A DNA stretch of 64,000 nt from Micropterus salmoides (lineage: Eukaryota > Chordata > Actinopteri > Centrarchiformes > Centrarchidae): assembly GCF_014851395.1 (NCBI RefSeq), contig NW_024040817.1, forward strand, positions 21,944,269 through 22,008,268, given 5' to 3'. Below the pieces are notes generated by a model that was given only the letters and a program-made list of their open reading frames with translations, had not been told where the DNA came from and ran no database searches. Positions 49,204 through 60,313 of this stretch are shown here, in pieces. The position numbers were made by a program, and so were the translations under genes. Position 1 is the first letter of the stretch. Every line of letters begins with the position of its first letter.

Positions 49204-51330
49204 CCCACATACATGCAGTATGATCCCCGTGAGCCACCGAGGTGTTTCACGTCTTTGGTCCACATGCAACTCAGCCGCTGTTACGTCCCGGAGAAGTACT
49301 GACTCACAGTGTTTTCGTATTGGACTGTTATATAGGTGTGTGTCCTTAAGTAGTGTGGACAAAAAGCTGACTTACTGCATATGTTTATATCACAGCTTAG
49401 AAGGATGCTGGTGTTTATTCCCGGACAGTGCACCTACATTATACTTAAAGCTGTCCTGTGATTTGAGAATCCCTACTGCACTTGAGACAGAAAATAACTG
49501 TGACTACATGTGCAGATAGTGTTATAACACATTGTTTCTGTGTAGATATATGTGTCTGGAGGAATTGGACCCCAATACAAAGAGATTACATATCACTGTC
49601 TAAAAAAAGAGTAATTGTAGTTGGTTGACTGATCTAAAGTTCAAGAAACGTCCATGCCAGAAATGCCTTGCAGAAAGTGGCACTGCCAGTCTGTTTTTTT
49701 TTTTTATCAATATCTCCATTATTTTTGTTTTCACTATGAGAGTGCTTTGTGTTTTTGATCAGTCGTTTAAAAGTTCAACTATTTCCTTCAGGAATCTCAC
49801 TGTTTTATCTTACATTGTTCTTGTTGAAGTTTGTCTGTCATCTTGTATTAAATTAAGTCAATCAATCAAGTTTCCTGATTCTGTTTTAAATGAAATGATA
49901 GTTGAATATGTGAATGATATGTAGCAATTGTAATGAATCCTTTCATAAAGGACATGGCATCCTTTGCATTTTGTTTTTACATTAGAACTTAAGAAATCAA
50001 CAGATGAAACAATGGATGAGATGCCATATGGACAAACATATGGATGTATCATGTGTCTCTACGGCTAATGAGTAAATGTTTTGTTCCTATTTCTCAACTT
50101 TATTCACAATGTTTGCAAAGTTTTGTTGAGGTCTAATTTGCCCCTGAACACACATCATGGTTTACACACAGTATTTCTACTGATGCATGTTATTTTACAA
50201 TGATAAAGTGAAAAGTGGTTTACCTAAATGTTGTCTTTTAACATTCAATCGTTCTAATTTTATTGTTCACAAGGAGTGTGCTGAATGGAGTGCACAGTTT
50301 AATGTTTCTTCATGAGAGAAACATTAAACTAAAGATTGTGGACTACAAATATCAGACTGAAGCCGAATTGTTGAAATTAAATAATAGCGGTTCCTCTGTA
50401 AAAATGAAGACTCAGTTATAATTGCACTCTATGTTCATTACTTCAATCTGTTGTGAGCATATGATATTAGTAAGATTAATTGAAGAAAATGTACATTTTA
50501 AGAGTCCAGATGCCGGGACAGATAACTTTTAACTTAAATTAAGGTAATCTAACTTTAACATATTAACATCAATTAGAATGTGGAAGCTTTACTCATCCGT
50601 ACAAAGACATATGATGTTTCTCACCTCATGTGATCGAATCTGCGGGAACACAGATGAGATAGTCTGGAGGGCATTGTGCTGTTTCTGTCTCACAGATATA
50701 ACAATGGTTGTTTTCTTCCTACGTAGCATAAAATCATCAGACGACCTTTGCATTTTTAAAATATTTGGTTGGGATATTTTAGCAACGTGTAAAATTTGCT
50801 TTGGGGACAGTCTGTGAGAGTTATCACGCTAGAAAGACTCTCGAAACAAGCAGAGAAGTAAATAAGAGATGAAGCTCATTTATCAGACAGCTATTTTAGG
50901 AAGCAGAAGGCCTGCTGTGGAAGACCCATTAAAGATTAAATAATTGGTTCTTATGTCCGCTTTCTGTACTGGTGTTATAGAGTTAGTACTGATGATTTCC
51001 TCTTATATGACTGTGTCTATGTTGGTGAATTGCTGTCATTGTGTCCAGCCATCAGACAATATTCTTCTGTGCTGATCACTAGGGCTCTCTGTACCAGTGG
51101 TTATGCGTCTCTGCACAATCACATGGCCCTTAATGCTGCCAGTGTTTTCCATCTTCTGTCTCTTTTTTTATTCTTCTTTTATTTTATCTGTCTCCAATGC
51201 TCTTTCCTTCTGCGTTTCTGCCTCCCTCTCTGCCCCGGAGTCTCATCTGTCTCTCCTCAGGACTTTTCACAGTGCAACATTCAAGCCCCATTTGGTCAGA
51301 ATAGCTTTATAGAGTAATTCAATAAATGCT
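49204..51330 (+). other. satb1 3' UTR (end uncertain) and downstream AT-rich DNA
   Basis: The sequence after the satb1 stop is AT-rich without coding signs. Candidate polyadenylation signals are ATTAAA at 49848, 50323 and 50929 and AATAAA at 51321. A perfect 14-bp inverted repeat lies at 50296-50330. I cannot decide which signal is used. The small frames here have no family resemblance. Confidence 0.45.
50296..50330 (+). other. 14-bp perfect hairpin in satb1 3' flank
   Basis: AGTTTAATGTTTCT (50296-50309) and AGAAACATTAAACT (50317-50330) are exact complements around a 7-nt loop. The right arm contains an ATTAAA polyadenylation-like hexamer. Confidence 0.85.
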
Positions 51331-53100
51331 CTTTTCTGTCATCTGTTTCCATGGTGATACCTTAGTCAGGGCCAACAAGAGGCCACGAAAAGCCTCATCA
51401 TCAGTAATATTAGCTATAATAATGATGATAATGGCGCTCTTGAAATGCCATGCCTGTGATGATGATGATGATGATGATGATGATGGTAATGACGATGATG
51501 GTCATTATGACTGCTTTGTGTTAACCCCCACCAACACACAAACACACACACAACTACCAATGCGCGCATTTGACTCATTAATGCTATTTAATGTCACCAC
51601 CTGTATACACTTTCACAGGGACTGCTGCCGTTTTCCTATCACGACTGTCCCGCTGCTTTGGTTTAGTTTGTTTTTGTGCCTTTTGTTTTGTCACTTTGAG
51701 ATGTGGGTGTATGATAAAAGCACTCTACAGATAATCTTGACTTGTCTGACCTCAGAAATTGCTGCAATTAAGTCTCTATAAAACTGTGCTAATTAACCCT
51801 CATGTTGTAGAGCCCCTTCACTGTTCCTGCTTATACATGATGTGTTTGATTTCTCCTTGGTGGTGTGATACAACCTTGTGCTCATCCACTGTAGCATTCT
51901 TTCTTTCTTTCTTTCTACTTCTTTGTTCACAATCTTACCACACATTTTGTTTTTATTCTACACCGAAATATGTTGCTGCTTTTTTGATTCAAATACGGAC
52001 CCTGACAGCCACAGTTTGTGTGCTGATAAATATGCAATTGAATTTGCAATCTCCTATTCAGTTTTATCTCTGCAGTCTAAAGTAGTAAGACATCTTGAGA
52101 CAAATCTCAAGAATTATTTTCCAGACCTGTCTAATGGGTTGGATATGTGACTGAAGAGGGACAGAAGACGGTTGTGCTGTGGCAAGCACAATGCAAGTGG
52201 CATTCATCACGATTGCCATTTAGTCAAAGGGGACAATCTGGACAGGGATCTGAGTCCTCCTGTTTGTGGTCTGTGAGACTAATGCTGCATTCCAAATCGC
52301 ACACTTAGTTCATCATAACATTGGGCTTTGGCAGCTTTTTTAAAGGGTTTATAGGTTGTATCTTATTACTTTATTAAATCTTAATATGTCGTTCACTATG
52401 GCTTTATGCTTTATTGATCAGTTATATGCATTAATAAGGAAAACTTTTAGGTTGCTAGGTTGTCTCACTGGTTGGTTTTTATCCTCCTCCAGCAGGATAA
52501 ACTCCTCCAAATGCACCGTTTGACCTCTATAAGGCTTTAATAGGGGAATGAGCTGCAGAGGATCCAAAAGAAATCAATTTCTCAACAACCAATTAGCTAA
52601 TTAAAATATAACTGCAGATTTGGTTATTTTATAAAATAGTTATATTTAATAGTAGATATACAACAGCCACAGAGTTTCCATAACCTGGCAGCCCAAACGT
52701 TGTTCTTATTAATAACTGATCTGTAAAGCTTTAATGCATGATTTACACAATTTATTAAGTCATTAGTTGCAATGTATTAATTACTTTATAAAGAGTATCT
52801 TGAATTTGAGTAATCAAACGATTATCAAAATAGTTGCAAAATAATTTTCTGTCTAATCAACTAATCCTTTCAGTTGTACGACTAAATAGGCCTACATATA
52901 GCCTCCTTGTAAAGCAACTAGTAATTAAATCAGTCAAATAATTAGTGGAGTAGGTTATTAAATACCCCACTGAAATGTTGTAAGTAAGTGGCAGTAGAAG
53001 AAAATACTCAAATAAAGTAACCAGCACAGCAGAGTTACTTTAAACGCCCCACGAGTGGAAACTAGTTTGACTTCATTGCACTAAACTGCGGAGCTCATCA
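51331..53100. other. satb1-tbc1d5 intergenic space
   Basis: No gene is seen. It contains a (GAT)n run at 51457-51496, a TTTC run near 51900, and near 52790-52890 a decayed copy of the TTATCAAAATAGTTG-type repeat common in percomorph genomes. The phrase GCTGCATTCCAAATCGCACACT near 52283 resembles another dispersed fish repeat end. Confidence 0.5.
51457..51496 (+). repeat. (GAT)n microsatellite
   Basis: About 10 GAT units then imperfect GAT/GAC. The Asp-rich reading frame over it is an artefact. Confidence 0.9.
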
Positions 53101-53109
53101 GCGCAGCAC

Positions 53110-53260
53110 GTCTGCAGACAGCGGCGCCGTCGGGCTCAACTCCCCGGTCACATGATTAGTCAGCTGTTGTTCAGCACATCCGCCTGACCCGCCACTGTTT
53201 ACAAATCAGAGACAGTCCGGGGCACACAGCAGAATGAGGAGTCTTGCATGATCTTAACAG
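53110..53260 (+). promoter_or_regulatory. tbc1d5 candidate promoter and first untranslated exon
   Basis: This CpG-rich block (GCGGCGCCGTCGGG near 53120) is followed by a good donor, AACAG|GTATCT, at 53260/53261, as expected of a first noncoding exon. It contains TCACATGA (53148-53155), the M-box form of an E-box bound by MiT/TFE factors. Assignment to tbc1d5 is inferred from strand, distance and the lack of another gene between. Confidence 0.4.
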
Positions 53261-54178
53261 GTATCTCAACCACACTGACAGCCCACAGAGGGTTATCGAT
53301 GACTCTGCTGCACCACTCACACTCGTGTTTGCGTGTGTTAACGACTTAGTCTTGTGGCTTCCAGCTAGCAGCAGCTGTGTGTCGGAAGTGAGGACAGGCC
53401 CGTGCATGGGCTCGGTTATAACTTGCTAACACAGGCAGGCTAATAACGTCACGTTATCTTACCCGCTTCTTGTCACCTGCAGCTACACCCAGTCAGCGCG
53501 GACAGCTACAGCGTGCCATTGTACGCGCATTTAACTAGTTTAACCTTCATTTAGCATTGTTAGCCGACACAAGCTAGCTTAGCTGTTGCTTGGCGTTTTG
53601 CCTCGACTGCATCGATAATCCTTTTGGTTGTCGTCAGTCATCCACTGCGGTCAAGCTACACGGACACTGCATGCATTATACGTCAGATTATAGATACATT
53701 ATCAATGCTGGCTATGAAATATGGTGTCAAAATTGTAGGTTTACTGGTGCATCGTGCCTCCAGACCCTTTCCTCGGGCTGGCCCGCCCTGCCTGACAGAT
53801 TTAGTGATGGGTTCAGAGCAGTGCAGAGGTTTGGTAACAACCAGTATTGCCTGTCTGCATGGTTTAATGCGGTTTTACACATCTGCCCACACTTCCTAGA
53901 ACCAGTGGAGTACAATTATGTGCGCAGGGAAAGTAGTATGAGTGCTTGCTGGCTATTCTGACTAGAGTAAACCAAGAGCTATGTTGTTGACCCTTTGAAC
54001 CATAGGAAAGGAGTTACACTGGATCATATGCCTGTTTTGTTGGAAGACAATAGTTGGGTCTGCTCTGACATCAAGTGTAGTGAGAGGAAATAGGTCAGTG
54101 GTGATGACATTTATGATGTTCCTGCAAGTTTAAAGGTTTCTTCCTCATTCTTCTTGCACCGCAAGTCTTCCTGTAGTG

Positions 54179-54470
54179 CAGTGGTTCCCAACCTTTTTGG
54201 GCTGTGACCTGTAAAATAATATGCACTTGTGTACAGTTGCTTAAGTCAATGAGTTGTGAACAGTTCAACTTATGTTTTGTTTGTTTGTGTTATAGTTTTT
54301 TAGAGCCCAGATGAGGCAAAATGTCCAGTAATTCACAAGAAAAAACAGTCTGGAAGAAAAAGAGAAGCAGAAATATGTTTTAACTGCTTTTCTCTCCTGT
54401 TGATTATCTCACAACCCCTTAGATTTGTGACTCCTTGTAGGGCTCCAGACCCCCAGGTTGGGAACCAATG
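54179..54470 (+). mobile_element. hAT-like MITE, 292 bp
   Basis: Left end CAGTGGTTCCCAACCTTTTT; right end reads as CATTGGTTCCCAACCTGGGG on the opposite strand. The flanking 8-mers CTGTAGTG (54171-54178) and CTCTAGTT (54471-54478) match at 6 of 8 positions and resemble the nTCTAGAn site used by hAT elements. The interior carries GGGCTGTGACC and GTGACTCCTTG text typical of these fish repeats. Confidence 0.7.
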
Positions 54471-57049
54471 CTCTAGTTTTTGTATACAGACAGATATCAG
54501 TCAAATTTTTATCTCTTGTCATGTATTTGGTAATTGAATCAGTCAAGACCCAGCAAGTTCTCAGTATTTGGCCAAGGTCAAGGTCCCAAGCATGTTCTCA
54601 GCCTCTTGCGCAGCATGTGACTATGAAGGCTCTGGGCCTGTTGCTGTGTGCTGAAGAAGAGGCATGTGAGTTTGTTTAGCTGGGGTGTTTTTGACTGAAC
54701 TGCAATCTGCCGCTCTTGTTGTAGCTGCCAGTGACAGCTCCTTTCATCGCTGTTTGAATCCTTTTTGAATATGCATCTCCTAAAGAGCCCATGTTTCTTT
54801 TTTTCTGAATCAGTTTTACGATTAGCCTTTTCTGACAATGAGCTGAAATGAAGACTAGTGGTCTGGTTCAGCCAATGACTAATATAGTATTAGTAAATTA
54901 CTTAAAAGTCTGGACTTGTATGAGAAATGATGGAAAGCACTTTCCAGAGCTGAAAACAAGCATACAGCCTGTTCATTTCAGAGGGACTGCGGTTGTAATT
55001 CAGTCAGATGTCTCCAAATGAAAACTCTGCAGGCACTTCAGCTAAACACTTAATGCAGTTTAATCTGGGTTTAGTTTCAGCATAGTTTAGCCTTTGTGCC
55101 TTTAGACCAATGAGCATGGAGCGGGCTGAAGCTTTTCTTTGTGTGTGTGTTTTTTTCCAGCTCAACTTGAACGTATCTGTTTAGCATGTGGTTGTCCGGC
55201 CAATACGTGAACAAAAACTGCCTCTTAGAAGAGGAGCCGAAGTGAATTTGAATTTGTCAACTTGGCTCCTGTATTGAGGCGAACCCCTCGTCCCCTTTGA
55301 TGTTCAGCTGATCTGTGACTCTGAAAGAAGGCTGCCTGCCTTTGATCAAGTGTAAAATCAAAGGAGTGGAGGGAAGTTTTGGGCTCAGATACTGTTACTT
55401 TCAGACTGACTATCTGTTAAAGGAAAGAGAAGTGAAATGTTTTGTGGCACGCATTGGGGATTATTAACGGAAGAGGTTCGGAGCGAGGCCGTCTGACTTG
55501 ACGTGATTGGCTTTGCGCCTTTGAAATCAAGCTTGAGGCGATAACTCTGAAAAAGAAAATGGGTGAGAAATCTTGATGTGTGTAACAAGATAACGTAATG
55601 GCTACTGTTTGGGTTTAGCTTCATGGGGCTGTTGTTGTAGTTAATCCCAGGAACAGATCTTCTACCTCAGAACAGATGGACGCTGTGTTATTTGTCTGTT
55701 GATTTATTTATGCATTTCATTATGTATTGATTTGATTATTTCATGAAAGATTCGTGTTTGAATTATTGAGGTCTCTCCAGGTGCTGTGGATTAAATTATG
55801 CAGGAGCTAATTTGCCTTTATTATTATGTTGTAAAGTTAGGATGTCGTTTTACACCTAACTCTGGGAAAAGGTAATGAAGGCAGCAGAAGGCTAAGAGAA
55901 GACTTGCTTCAGGGAAGACTGTGCCAACACAGCGAGGCCTCAAGTCTTTTACTGGCGTCGTCTTTCACTCAGTCACTCAGTCACTCACTCACAAAGGCTT
56001 ACACACACAAGACATGCCACATCAAAGCACAAGTAGTAGGGAGAGATCTGTGAAGGCCTCTTTAGAAAGTTTAGAATGGCTTTTTATTTTTGGAAATAAG
56101 GGACAAAGCGCTGGGTGTGTTTGCAGGCCTGTAGGGAGAAATGTTCCTCAAAATATCTTTTGACACTTTGTGCAATGCAAATTTTATTCAGATAGCGATG
56201 ATATGAATTCATATTTTGTGGCTGCTGTTATATTTGAAGTTGCTCAGGAGAGTTTGATCAATCTTTCATGCCAATCTTTTAAAGTAAAACTCGGAAAACA
56301 GGCTATTATTGGAGATACCTATTGGCAACATTCTTTCCCTATAGTTGTGGATTAGTTCAGATTATTTTATGGGATAATATTCTTTTAATGAGGGAAGGGA
56401 GAAAAACCCCTCTGACTTAAGGAGAGCATTAGTCTTCGAGGAGAACAGATGTTTCCGAAGAAAACAGGCACATGCATTATGCATATAAAATTATTTCAAT
56501 TTTGATTGCATGTGCAGCTGATTTATCGAGCGGTGTTCCATTCACATGGTTAATAGGTTTAAGAGATGCCTTTGTTGTGTTATTTCCACAATTAATAAAG
56601 CGAAAGAAAACATAATGCTCGGTGGAAGCGCGCTTAGGCTAACCATATTCATAAACATGGAATCATCCCAAACCGGATAAAGAATGGAGGCAGAATAGTT
56701 TAACCTAGATTGTGATGTCTTACAAAGAAAGTTAAACTTTTCTCATCACTGTTTATGTAACTGATTGTTGGCGGAAAGGCGTTGGCTCAGAGTTTACCTG
56801 GTGGGGATTTGAATGGATGTTTTTTTGTAATGCTTTGTTTATTTTAAACATTGGTGTTAGTGTATAGATTTTTTTACTAATAATCAAGACCTTCAGACTA
56901 CTGCAATATAGATTACAATAATGTCTTTGTCTGCTGCTCAACTTGGCAATTTGAGCTGAAGTCATTATGGTCACATTTACCTCTCACGATGTACAATATG
57001 TCTGATGTAACTCATCACGATAATTTGCGCTAACAAATGGTTTAGTCTT

Positions 57050-57280
57050 CAAAGTATTAGAAAATAGTGGAAAAAAGGCCATTGCAAACAGCCCAAAGTG
57101 ACACCTTCAGACTGTTTTGTTCAACCCCACAGTCAAAAACTCAAAGATTCTCAACTTATGAACATAGAAAACAGATTAAAGTATCACAGGTCTACATCTG
57201 AGAAGCTGGAACCAGAAAATGTTTTGCTTGATAAATGACTTTAACAGTGAATTGATTATCAGAATTGCTGCAGATGTTAT
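57050..57280 (-). repeat. percomorph repeat, inverted relative of 24850-25120
   Basis: Contains AACAGATTAAAGTATCACAG, CATCTGAGAAGCTGGAACCA, GAAAATGTTTTGCTTGATAA, ATGACTTTAACAGTGAATTG and ATTATCAGAATTGCTGCAGA, following the order of the common repeat ending in a TTATCAAAATAGTTGCAG-like block. A second, more decayed piece lies at 57580-57745 (AAGACAAAGAAAAGCATGAA, CAGCAAATGTTTGGACC). Confidence 0.65.
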
Positions 57281-58863
57281 TATGAGACTAAGTGCTCCTT
57301 CAGTAGTAACTATGAACTAAGTATTTATTGCTACATGAGTGCATCGTTTTCTTGCTGCTGTTGGTTAACTTCTGAAATAATTGTCATGATTAGTTACAGT
57401 ATAACCAGTATAACCATTTCTGGCCTTCTGGACTGGAATGTGGCCTCACTGGTTGAATGTCTGGTTGGATGTCGGGATGGTTGCTGTAAATTATCGGTGT
57501 TGTTACAAGGGATTAAGACTACTTATTGAAATTGACTAATTTTAGATCTGTTAAAGTTTCATAATGATGGTAATTTGATAAATTCAGTTTATTGTCCAGC
57601 CCTACTGCACTGCACCCTAAATCAGCTGACATTACATAATTAACAGTTATGTAAGACAAAGAAAAGCATGAAATCCTGAAATTTGAGATGCTGTAACCAG
57701 CAAATGTTTGGACCAATAAACTGGTTAATGCAGCTCTAATAGATATTAATATAAATATTTTTTTACCCATGTTTTATTGCTTGTTGATGCATTCTCTCTT
57801 GTGGTAGTGGGTTTGTCTGATTTTGTGATTTTAAACAGTATATTTTGACACAGCATGGCATGGAAATTATCTGTGTGTGGATATTACTCAAAAGTATTTA
57901 CTGAAACTTCATACCACCATCACAGCTTCTCCCTGTAGAAGATGATCTGATTACATTCTGAAGCTCTGTGCTGCACACATTTTCATTTTATGAGCAGCAA
58001 CAAATTATCTTGAAACTGTAATAGTTCCTTAATAACTTCAGATACGCTGTTAATATTGTCTACGTGAAGACCAGTCTGTTGGCATCACAATATTTAATTA
58101 ATGCATTAATTTGCCTTCTTAATGACCTCATTAGCATTACTTCTTATGTTTAATATATCACAGTGCGCATGGCGGGGCATCAGGCAGCTCAAGTGCTTCT
58201 TGTTAATTTAAGCCATCCTTCACTGGCCATAATCAGTGTCACTCTTTTATTTTATGCAGCAAATTTGCGTTAAATGCAAAAGGTGAGTAAACAGCAACTT
58301 CTCCTTGTGATCATCACAATGTGAAGAACCACAACTGTGATAACTATTTATAAATATTTATTAAGCCATGTCTTATATATTATTTTATTCATTTTTATTA
58401 TATTCATTACATTAAATGTCCCAGTTTGATCCTCAAAATAACTATGGTATATAATGAACATCTTGTTCATTATAAAAATAAATGCCATTCTAAAATGTAA
58501 AGTGATGAGTTTACCCTTTTTTATTCTACAGTTACATTGTGTTTAAAATTATTTATTTATTGAACATTTGTTACAAATTGTTTTTGAGAAAACTATATCA
58601 CGGTAATTATCGTTATTGTTTTATTGCCCAGCCCTAGTTAAAAGGCATCTTAGGTCACATAGTAGTCCACTGGATGGTTTTTACAAGTGCATTAGTTTTC
58701 TTTTTCTGTCAACTGTTTTCTTCTTTCATTTGTGTTAGTGGTACACATGCCTTTTCACAACACCGGGTAATATTTTTGGCCTTTTAAGAACACTGTTCTT
58801 CTATATTTTCCTCGTCTGTTGAATGGTGTTGAGTTTCATTATTGCTCCTTCTTCTTCTTGCAG

Positions 58864-58915
58864 AGTCCTCTTTTTCTTTTGAGTCTTGGCTGAGGAGGAT
58901 CAAAAGGCTGTGACA
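58864..58915 (+). other. tbc1d5 candidate 5' UTR exon 2
   Basis: A pyrimidine-rich tract ending TTCTTCTTCTTGCAG precedes it and a near-perfect donor GTAAGTCC follows, bounding 52 nt. There is no in-frame start that would lead into the tbc1d5 coding exon, so it would be untranslated. Call based on splice signals only. Confidence 0.4.
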
Positions 58916-59377
58916 GTAAGTCCAGAGATTGCACAATTCAAGGGTGTTTTAATGTTAGTAGCAGGGGGACTTTACTGATTGCAGTGTGGAGAGGTCAGAG
59001 GTCAGGTTAAAGAGAATAGCACTCGCTCCTGCTCAAGGAGCCCCCAGCAGATGCCTGTCAGCACAAGCTCTGATCGAAGGTCAGTCTCCCTATCAATAGA
59101 TGTTAGTCAGTTGGAGTTTTTGGCGTTTTCTTGACATAAGTGATGTGAGCTACATTTTGGTTTGTATGTCTGTGAAGGTTTTCAGTCATCCAGGTCATAG
59201 TTATCCAAGGAAGGTTAAAGTCAATAGCAACTGGACTTGGTTGAAGATACCTGGTTTGTAGTTTTGCAAGACTCTAGATGACCTGTTGGCTGTTCTGTTT
59301 TACTAACCTGTGATTGAATTATGTTTGTTTCTCTCTGGTCTCCTATTACTTTCTCCAGGTCTGGCTGGGTCGCCGTC

Positions 59378-59477
59378 ATGCAGCACCCCAATTTCGAGAC
59401 CCGCCACCCACTCCAGACAGACGAGCAGCAGGAGACAGGCTTAGACCCGCTCCATAATTTCAACAAGAACCGCAGCA
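59378..59477 (+). CDS. tbc1d5: tbc1d5 coding exon 1
   Basis: The exon begins at 59359 after TTTCTCCAG with 19 nt of 5' UTR, then the ATG in GCCGTCATGC. It encodes MQHPNFETRHPLQTDEQQET then GLDPLHNFNKNRS. The ETRHPLQ motif matches human TBC1D5. Donor AGCA|GTAAGT, phase 1. Confidence 0.9.
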
Positions 59478-60267
59478 GTAAGTCAACTCTCTAGATTTGG
59501 ATTTAAACTCTCAAATACAAGACATTTAGTGCCTAGACTCATACCAACACATACCAGCACTTCTGTTTTGTTTGGTCCTTGATCAGGCTCTAGTTATTTT
59601 GTTATATCACTTCGTAAAAGCACCCGTCAGTAGCCCCTTCCACAGATTTATATTAGCAAATTAAACCGACTCTTACACTCAGAGGAGTGACCAGTAGACG
59701 AGGCGTGGAGTAGAGTCTTGATACCTTGGAAGTTCTAGATGAAAAGAGATATTAAAAAATAAATTTGTAGCTCACTGTGAAGTGTGAGTCAACAGACGTG
59801 GCTGGCGACGGCCCCAGGCTGAGGGTGTTTTTATGTTTACGTGTGAGAGAGAGAATGTTGGGGGATGGCATGTTGTGGAACTGATGAATATTCATGCTGA
59901 GTGTCCCTGTGGAATGATCTACTCCTGTAACTAATGTTGATAGACAGCTCTCCGACTTGAATGCATGTTCACCTGCAGGCCAAATTAGACTTATTACCGC
60001 CAATAAAGACGAAGAGGAGTACGGTGCTTTGCTCTCTGCCGTCACTTTCCCTGCTTCTGGCCCTTTTTTTTTGCTCCACCACACAGAGATGTGGTGGAGA
60101 TAGAATCCCCAAAAATAACTGAGGGGTCATTTGGAAGCAGTAACTAGGCCAGTTCCTTATTATGGTAGTTGTCAAAGGTTATGTTTCTGTTTATGATCCT
60201 GTGTTCACAAGCTTTAAAAAATGATTGATTTCTAGCTTTTCTCCTCAGTACTGGCTGTTTACATGTC

Positions 60268-60313
<46 letters not shown>

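Larger units (their letters stand above)
53261..58863 (+). other. tbc1d5 presumed first intron
   Basis: Between the two candidate 5' UTR exons. Contains a hAT-like MITE (54179-54470) and decayed GGCAACTATTTTGAT-type repeats (57050-57280, 57580-57745, end at 58590-58640). The 58080-58220 block is rich in TTAATTAAT/CATTAGCATTA sites. The 53590-53961 open frame has no resemblance to any family and I do not call it a gene. Confidence 0.5.

Noticed and set aside
53590..53961. 123-codon open frame near the tbc1d5 promoter block
   Set aside because: No recognisable domain, overlapped by another open frame of 91 codons, no splice partners; most likely chance.
58451..58473. ATAATGAAC/GTTCATTAT inverted repeat with 5-nt loop
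   Set aside because: Nine-bp arms in very AT-rich DNA are expected by chance; kept out of the findings.
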